NCBI GenBank assembly: GCA_019100305.1
Contig: JAHRHW010000045.1
Location: 1 to 16,645, forward strand
Origin: Candidatus Thiodiazotropha taylori
GTDB lineage: Bacteria; Pseudomonadota; Gammaproteobacteria; Chromatiales; Chromatiaceae
Direction: 5' to 3'
DNA length: 16,645 bases
Under the pieces are notes generated by a model, which was not told the origin of the DNA, did not search any database, and saw only the letters and a program-made list of their open reading frames with translations. Shown piece by piece: positions 12,917 through 16,645 of this stretch. Position numbers and translations under genes: made by a program. The first letter of the stretch is position 1. Each line of letters opens with the position of its first letter.

Positions 12917-14698
12917 TCAGTGCACCGCCAACTGCCTTTGCAACCAGAACTCAAATAGCGCGATGTGCCAAAGTTTGCTGCCTCGAATCCGGGTGTGATG
13001 CATCTCTGGAGCCGCCAACAGCATGTCGACATAGGATTGGCGAAACACCCCTCTCTCGCGGGCCGCCTGGCTGTTCAGAATATCCTGCATGAACTCAAGA
13101 AATTCCCCCCGTACATATTTCAGGGCCGGCATCGGAAAGTAGCCTTTGGGCCGATCGATGACCGCATCAGGCACAATCCCTCTCGCCATCGCTTTCAACG
13201 GGTACTTACCCCCGTCCCGCAACTTCAACTCCGGTGGGCAACGGGCGGCCAATTCAACCAGATGGTGATCGAGAAACGGAACACGGGCCTCCAATCCCCA
13301 GGCCATGGTCATATTATCGACCCGCTTCACCGGATCATCGACAATCAGCATGGTCTGATCCAGATAGAGAACCGCATCGATCAGGGAGTCAGCGTCGCTC
13401 TCCTGCAGTCTGTTGGCAATCAGTTCACGGGTATGGTCACCGGCGCCATAGCGATCCGTAACCATTCGCAGATACTCATCATGATCCCGATCGAAATAGT
13501 GTTTGGCAAAACGGTCGACGGCTTCTCCCTGCTTCTCCTGCATGATCCTCGAGTACCAGAAGTAGCCACCAAACACCTCATCGGCACCCTGCCCCGACTG
13601 CACCACTTTGATCTGCTGCGCCACCTGTTCGCCGAGCAGAAAGAAGGCCACCGCATCCTGTCCGAACATCGGTTCCGACATCTGATCTACCGCCTCCGGC
13701 ATGCGCTTGAGTACCTCTCCATTGGGCACCAGAAATTTGTGGTGCTGGGTCTGATAGCGTTCGGCTACCGGATCGGAATATTCGAACTCATTGCCCTTCT
13801 CTTCCGGCTGATCCTCAAAGCCAACCGAAAAGGTCCGCAGGTCTTTGACCCCGGCTTCGGCCAATAGCGCCACCAGCAGACTGGAATCGAGGCCTCCGGA
13901 GAGCAGTACGCCTACCGGTACGTCGGCAATCTCATTGCGTTTACGAACCGCCTCCCTCAATTCATCGTGTATCGCATCCAGCCAATCCTGATCTGACATC
14001 GGACGATCTGTGCGGGTTGCGCTGTAACTCCAGTATCGACTTAGTCGCTGGGTGCCGTTGGCCTCAATGGTCATGGTATGACCGGGTGGCAGTTTGCGTA
14101 TACCTTTGAAAATGGTGTGTGGTGCAGGCACCACCCCATGCAGTGTGAATTGATAGTGCAGTGCGAGCGGATCCAGTGTCGTGTCCACCCCGCCTGCCGC
14201 AAGCAGCGCCTGGGTGTTGGAGGCAAAACGCAGTACTTTGCCATTCTCAGCGTAATAGAGCGGCTTGATGCCGAACCTGTCCCTGGCCATGAACAGGCTT
14301 TGATTTTGCGCATCCCAGACAGCAAAGGCGAACATGCCTGACAGGCGCTCGACACAGTCCACCCCCCAGGCGTGGTAGGCCTTGAGAATGACCTCGGTAT
14401 CCCCGTTGGAGAAGAAGCTGTATCCAAGTCCCTTCAGGGTTTCACGCAGCTCTTTGTAGTTATAGATGGTGCCGTTGAAGACCAGCGCAAGGTTCAACTG
14501 CTGATCGACCATCGGCTGATTGGCATGCACCGACAGGTCGATGATCGCCAGGCGACGATGCCCCAGCGCCAACGGCCCATCACTGTAGCTGCCGCCGTGA
14601 TCCGGTCCACGTCGCCGAATCTGATGATTCATCCGATCGATCGTCACCAACTCAGCATGGCCACCATCAAAACGCAGTTCACCACAAAATCCACACAT
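12917..14698 (-). CDS. Asparagine-synthetase-like amidotransferase (NAGGN 'trio' type)
   Basis: The 593-residue two-domain enzyme starts MCGFCGELRFDG, so Cys2 becomes the N-terminal nucleophile of the class II glutaminase. RRRGPDHGG, GHRRLAIIDLS, VFNGTIYNY and NGDTEVIL complete that domain (to about 190). The synthetase domain has the ATP-pyrophosphatase loop SGGLDSS (267-273), then SGQGADEVFGGY and EARVPFLDHHLVE. The details (LHGVVPAPHTIFKGI, SEPMFGQDAVAFFLLGEQV) resemble the Pseudomonas amidotransferase that makes N-acetylglutaminylglutamine amide, an osmoprotectant, rather than E. coli AsnB. The partner acetyltransferase/ligase and peptidase genes normally found beside it are absent here. 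It may instead be ordinary asparagine synthetase or act on another acid. Confidence 0.85.
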   Translation of the reverse strand: MCGFCGELRFDGGHAELVTIDRMNHQIRRRGPDHGGSYSDGPLALGHRRLAIIDLSVHANQPMVDQQLNLALVFNGTIYNYKELRETLKGLGYSFFSNGDTEVILKAYHAWGVDCVERLSGMFAFAVWDAQNQSLFMARDRFGIKPLYYAENGKVLRFASNTQALLAAGGVDTTLDPLALHYQFTLHGVVPAPHTIFKGIRKLPPGHTMTIEANGTQRLSRYWSYSATRTDRPMSDQDWLDAIHDELREAVRKRNEIADVPVGVLLSGGLDSSLLVALLAEAGVKDLRTFSVGFEDQPEEKGNEFEYSDPVAERYQTQHHKFLVPNGEVLKRMPEAVDQMSEPMFGQDAVAFFLLGEQVAQQIKVVQSGQGADEVFGGYFWYSRIMQEKQGEAVDRFAKHYFDRDHDEYLRMVTDRYGAGDHTRELIANRLQESDADSLIDAVLYLDQTMLIVDDPVKRVDNMTMAWGLEARVPFLDHHLVELAARCPPELKLRDGGKYPLKAMARGIVPDAVIDRPKGYFPMPALKYVRGEFLEFMQDILNSQAARERGVFRQSYVDMLLAAPEMHHTRIRGSKLWHIALFEFWLQRQLAVH

Positions 14699-14822
14699 AA
14701 ATCTATCCAGTTATCCGTTTGCTGCCAAAGCCTTGAGGCGTTTCATATCAACCCGGCGACCATAGTCTTTCCGGCAGATGACTTCAATAATGAGTTCGAA
14801 CCTGTCTGCTTGCAACCTGGCG

Positions 14823-14835
14823 AATCGGCCCGATT
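14823..14835. promoter_or_regulatory. 13-bp palindrome between divergent amidotransferase gene and recQ
   Basis: AATCGG-C-CCGATT lies in the 211-nt divergent spacer (14699-14909), about 75 bp before recQ. It could be an operator, but six-base arms are near chance expectation. I see no convincing promoter pair or other gene in this spacer. Confidence 0.25.
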
Positions 14836-14909
14836 TGTTAACGAATGCCTCACTTGCTTTACAAGCTGGGTTATCATCCCCGCTGACAAGATCAAAAAAG
14901 GACAGGATA

Positions 14910-16645
14910 ATGTCACGGATGACAGATCCCTCTCACACAACACCTGAACTGAGCCGCGCCAGAGCCATTCTTCAGAACAGCTTTGGCTATCACCAGTTCC
15001 GCGACCCCCAGGAACAGATTATCGAACAGCTGCTGCACGGCGGCGATGCCCTGGTGATCATGCCCACCGGCGGCGGTAAATCCCTCTGTTTCCAGATTCC
15101 ATCGATGCTCCGATCCGGGGTTGGGATCGTCGTATCCCCCCTGATTGCCTTGATGAAGGACCAGGTCGACAGCCTCAACCAACTGGGTATCAGCGCCGCT
15201 TACCTGAACTCGAGCCTGGCTCCGGATCAGGTCCGTCAGATCGAGGCTCAACTGTTGGCCGGCGAACTGGATATGCTCTATGTCGCGCCGGAGAGACTCC
15301 TCACACCGCGTACTCTCGAACTGTTGCAACAGACCCGGCTGGCCCTGTTTGCCATTGATGAGGCCCACTGTGTTTCCCAATGGGGTCACGACTTCCGTCC
15401 CGAGTATATCCAACTCAATCAACTGACCCACCACTTCCCCACGGTACCGCGTATCGCCCTCACTGCCACTGCGGATAAGGCGACCCGAAATGAGATTGTT
15501 GAACGGCTCGGTCTGCAGAATGCCGAAAAATTCATTGTCGGTTTCGATCGTCCCAATATTCGTTATCAGATCATGGAGAACGACGGCAACAGTCGACAGC
15601 GTCTATTGAACTTCATCGAGAGCGAGCACCCTGGGGAGGCGGGAATTGTCTATTGTCTCTCCCGAAAACGGGTCGATGATATCGCCAGCTGGCTGCAGTC
15701 CAAGTACATCAATGCCCTGCCCTACCACGCGGGACTGGACAGTCAGACCCGACAACACAACCAGAACCGTTTTCTACGGGAAGATGGCATCGTCATCGTC
15801 GCTACCATCGCCTTCGGCATGGGAATCGACAAACCGGATGTGCGATTTGTCGCCCACCTCAATCTGCCGAAAAGTATCGAGGCCTATTACCAGGAGACTG
15901 GTCGGGCCGGACGGGACGGCCAACCCGCAGATGCCTGGATGATGTATGGATTGCAGGATGTCATTACCCTACGACAGATGCAGGCATCTTCAGAAGCCGA
16001 CGAGGCACACAAACGGATCGAAAGACATAAGCTCGATGCCATGCTGGCACTGTGTGAAATAACCGCTTGTCGCCGTCAGACCCTGCTGGATTACTTCTCC
16101 GACCCATTGGATGCTCCCTGTGGCAATTGCGATACCTGCCTGCAGCCACCGCAAACCTGGGATGCCACCGAAGCGGCACAGAAAGCCCTCTCCTGTGTCC
16201 ACCGAACCGGACAGCGGTTTGGGGTTAACTATTTAATCGATGTTCTACTCGGCAAAGAGAACGATCGGATCAGTCGCTTTGCCCACCATCAGGTCAGCAC
16301 CTACGGTATCGGCACCGAGTTCAAAGCGGGAGAGTGGCGGGGTATCTATCGGCAACTGATCGCCCATGGGCTGCTGGCGGTTGATCTGCAGGGGCATGGC
16401 GGCCTGCATCTGACAGAGAAGAGCCGCCCGGTACTACGCGGTGAATCCAAACTGCTGCTGCGCAAACTGCGTAAAGCATCAAAAACCAGAACACGCAAAG
16501 CGTCCTCTGACGAGTCGATCAAACCGATCGACCAGCAGATCTGGGAGGCATTGCGGTCATTGCGGCTTACGCTGGCTGAAGAGCAGGGAGTACCGGCCTA
16601 TATGATTTTTCACGACGCCACACTGATGGAGATGATGGAGAGGCG
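14910..16645 (+). CDS. recQ: ATP-dependent DNA helicase RecQ (3' end outside window)
   Basis: The frame is open from ATG 14910 to the window end (578 complete codons). AAAGGA (14897-14902) seven bases upstream supports this start; ATG 14919 is a second choice. The product follows E. coli RecQ: FGYHQFRDPQEQII, Walker A MPTGGGKS (51-58), DEAH (150-153) in DEAHCVSQWGHDFRPEY, SFDRP-like GFDRPNIRY, and the motif VI stretch YYQETGRAGRDG. The zinc-binding cysteines are 387, 404, 407 and 410, with E. coli spacing. A winged-helix domain (LLAVDLQGHGGLHLTE, RPVLRGES) follows, and the start of the HRDC domain (GVPAYMIFHDATLMEMME) is cut by the window edge. It unwinds 3'-5' in recombination and repair. 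It is divergent from the amidotransferase gene. Confidence 0.96.
   Translation, partial: MSRMTDPSHTTPELSRARAILQNSFGYHQFRDPQEQIIEQLLHGGDALVIMPTGGGKSLCFQIPSMLRSGVGIVVSPLIALMKDQVDSLNQLGISAAYLNSSLAPDQVRQIEAQLLAGELDMLYVAPERLLTPRTLELLQQTRLALFAIDEAHCVSQWGHDFRPEYIQLNQLTHHFPTVPRIALTATADKATRNEIVERLGLQNAEKFIVGFDRPNIRYQIMENDGNSRQRLLNFIESEHPGEAGIVYCLSRKRVDDIASWLQSKYINALPYHAGLDSQTRQHNQNRFLREDGIVIVATIAFGMGIDKPDVRFVAHLNLPKSIEAYYQETGRAGRDGQPADAWMMYGLQDVITLRQMQASSEADEAHKRIERHKLDAMLALCEITACRRQTLLDYFSDPLDAPCGNCDTCLQPPQTWDATEAAQKALSCVHRTGQRFGVNYLIDVLLGKENDRISRFAHHQVSTYGIGTEFKAGEWRGIYRQLIAHGLLAVDLQGHGGLHLTEKSRPVLRGESKLLLRKLRKASKTRTRKASSDESIKPIDQQIWEALRSLRLTLAEEQGVPAYMIFHDATLMEMMER

Noticed and set aside
12965..13867. 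300-codon plus-strand open frame
   Set aside because: It is fully antisense to the amidotransferase gene, whose motifs are intact; the translated product looks like a low-information shadow with no family features.
14913..15434. 173-codon minus-strand open frame
   Set aside because: It is antisense to the start of recQ, which has Walker A and DEAH motifs in the sense frame.
1..16645. CRISPR array, rRNA, tRNA, integrase or IS transposase
   Set aside because: I saw no regularly spaced repeats, no tRNA-like cloverleaf sequences and no transposase or integrase motifs on either strand.

Overview
The window reads as chromosomal housekeeping DNA from a gammaproteobacterium. The evidence is gene content and order: TonB-like gene - yqgE - ruvX - pyrR - pyrB - pyrC' and DUF2066 / purM - purN - DUF3108 are arrangements known from Pseudomonas and relatives. 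However, a PyrK-type electron-transfer subunit follows the pyrimidine genes, which is not the Pseudomonas pattern and would fit a Chromatiales-like or sulfur-oxidiser-like lineage. That placement is inference only. Nothing resembles a phage, plasmid, CRISPR array, rRNA or tRNA.

Layout. (1) 2-568 (+): the C-terminal part of a TonB-family protein, cut by the window edge. A 289-nt gap follows, holding a palindromic repeat element. (2) 858-5536 (+): a gapless six-gene cluster yqgE-ruvX-pyrR-pyrB-pyrC'-pyrK in which every junction overlaps (17, 11, 4, 4 and 4 nt). The dihydroorotase homologue has lost most of its metal ligands and is very probably a non-catalytic ATCase partner. No dihydroorotate dehydrogenase gene accompanies pyrK here. 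(3) 5613-8014 (-): a small outer-membrane beta-barrel protein with its own promoter region, and upstream of it a DUF2066 / CDP-alcohol phosphatidyltransferase pair. (4) 8331-10826 (+), divergent from DUF2066: purM-purN and a secreted DUF3108 protein. A second, inverted copy of the repeat element lies at its end. (5) 10898-11856 (-): a dCMP-deaminase-family gene with the monothiol glutaredoxin grxD upstream. (6) 12223-12900 (+): a stand-alone HD-GYP phosphodiesterase behind an A+T-rich 366-nt intergenic region with a near-consensus promoter and strong inverted repeats. (7) 12917-14698 (-): an asparagine-synthetase-like amidotransferase of the type used for N-acetylglutaminylglutamine amide. (8) 14910-end (+): recQ, cut in its HRDC domain.

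The genes chiefly serve nucleotide metabolism: UMP synthesis (pyrR/B/C'/K), IMP synthesis (purM/N) and deoxypyrimidine supply (dCMP deaminase). Around them are DNA/RNA maintenance (ruvX, recQ), envelope functions (TonB, OMP, phospholipid enzyme), Fe-S/redox (grxD), c-di-GMP signalling (HD-GYP) and possibly osmoprotection (amidotransferase).

The points most worth following up are the inactive-looking dihydroorotase coupled to an orphan pyrK, the two related mobile-looking repeats, and the repeat architecture upstream of the OMP and HD-GYP genes. I found no clearly undescribed multi-gene system.
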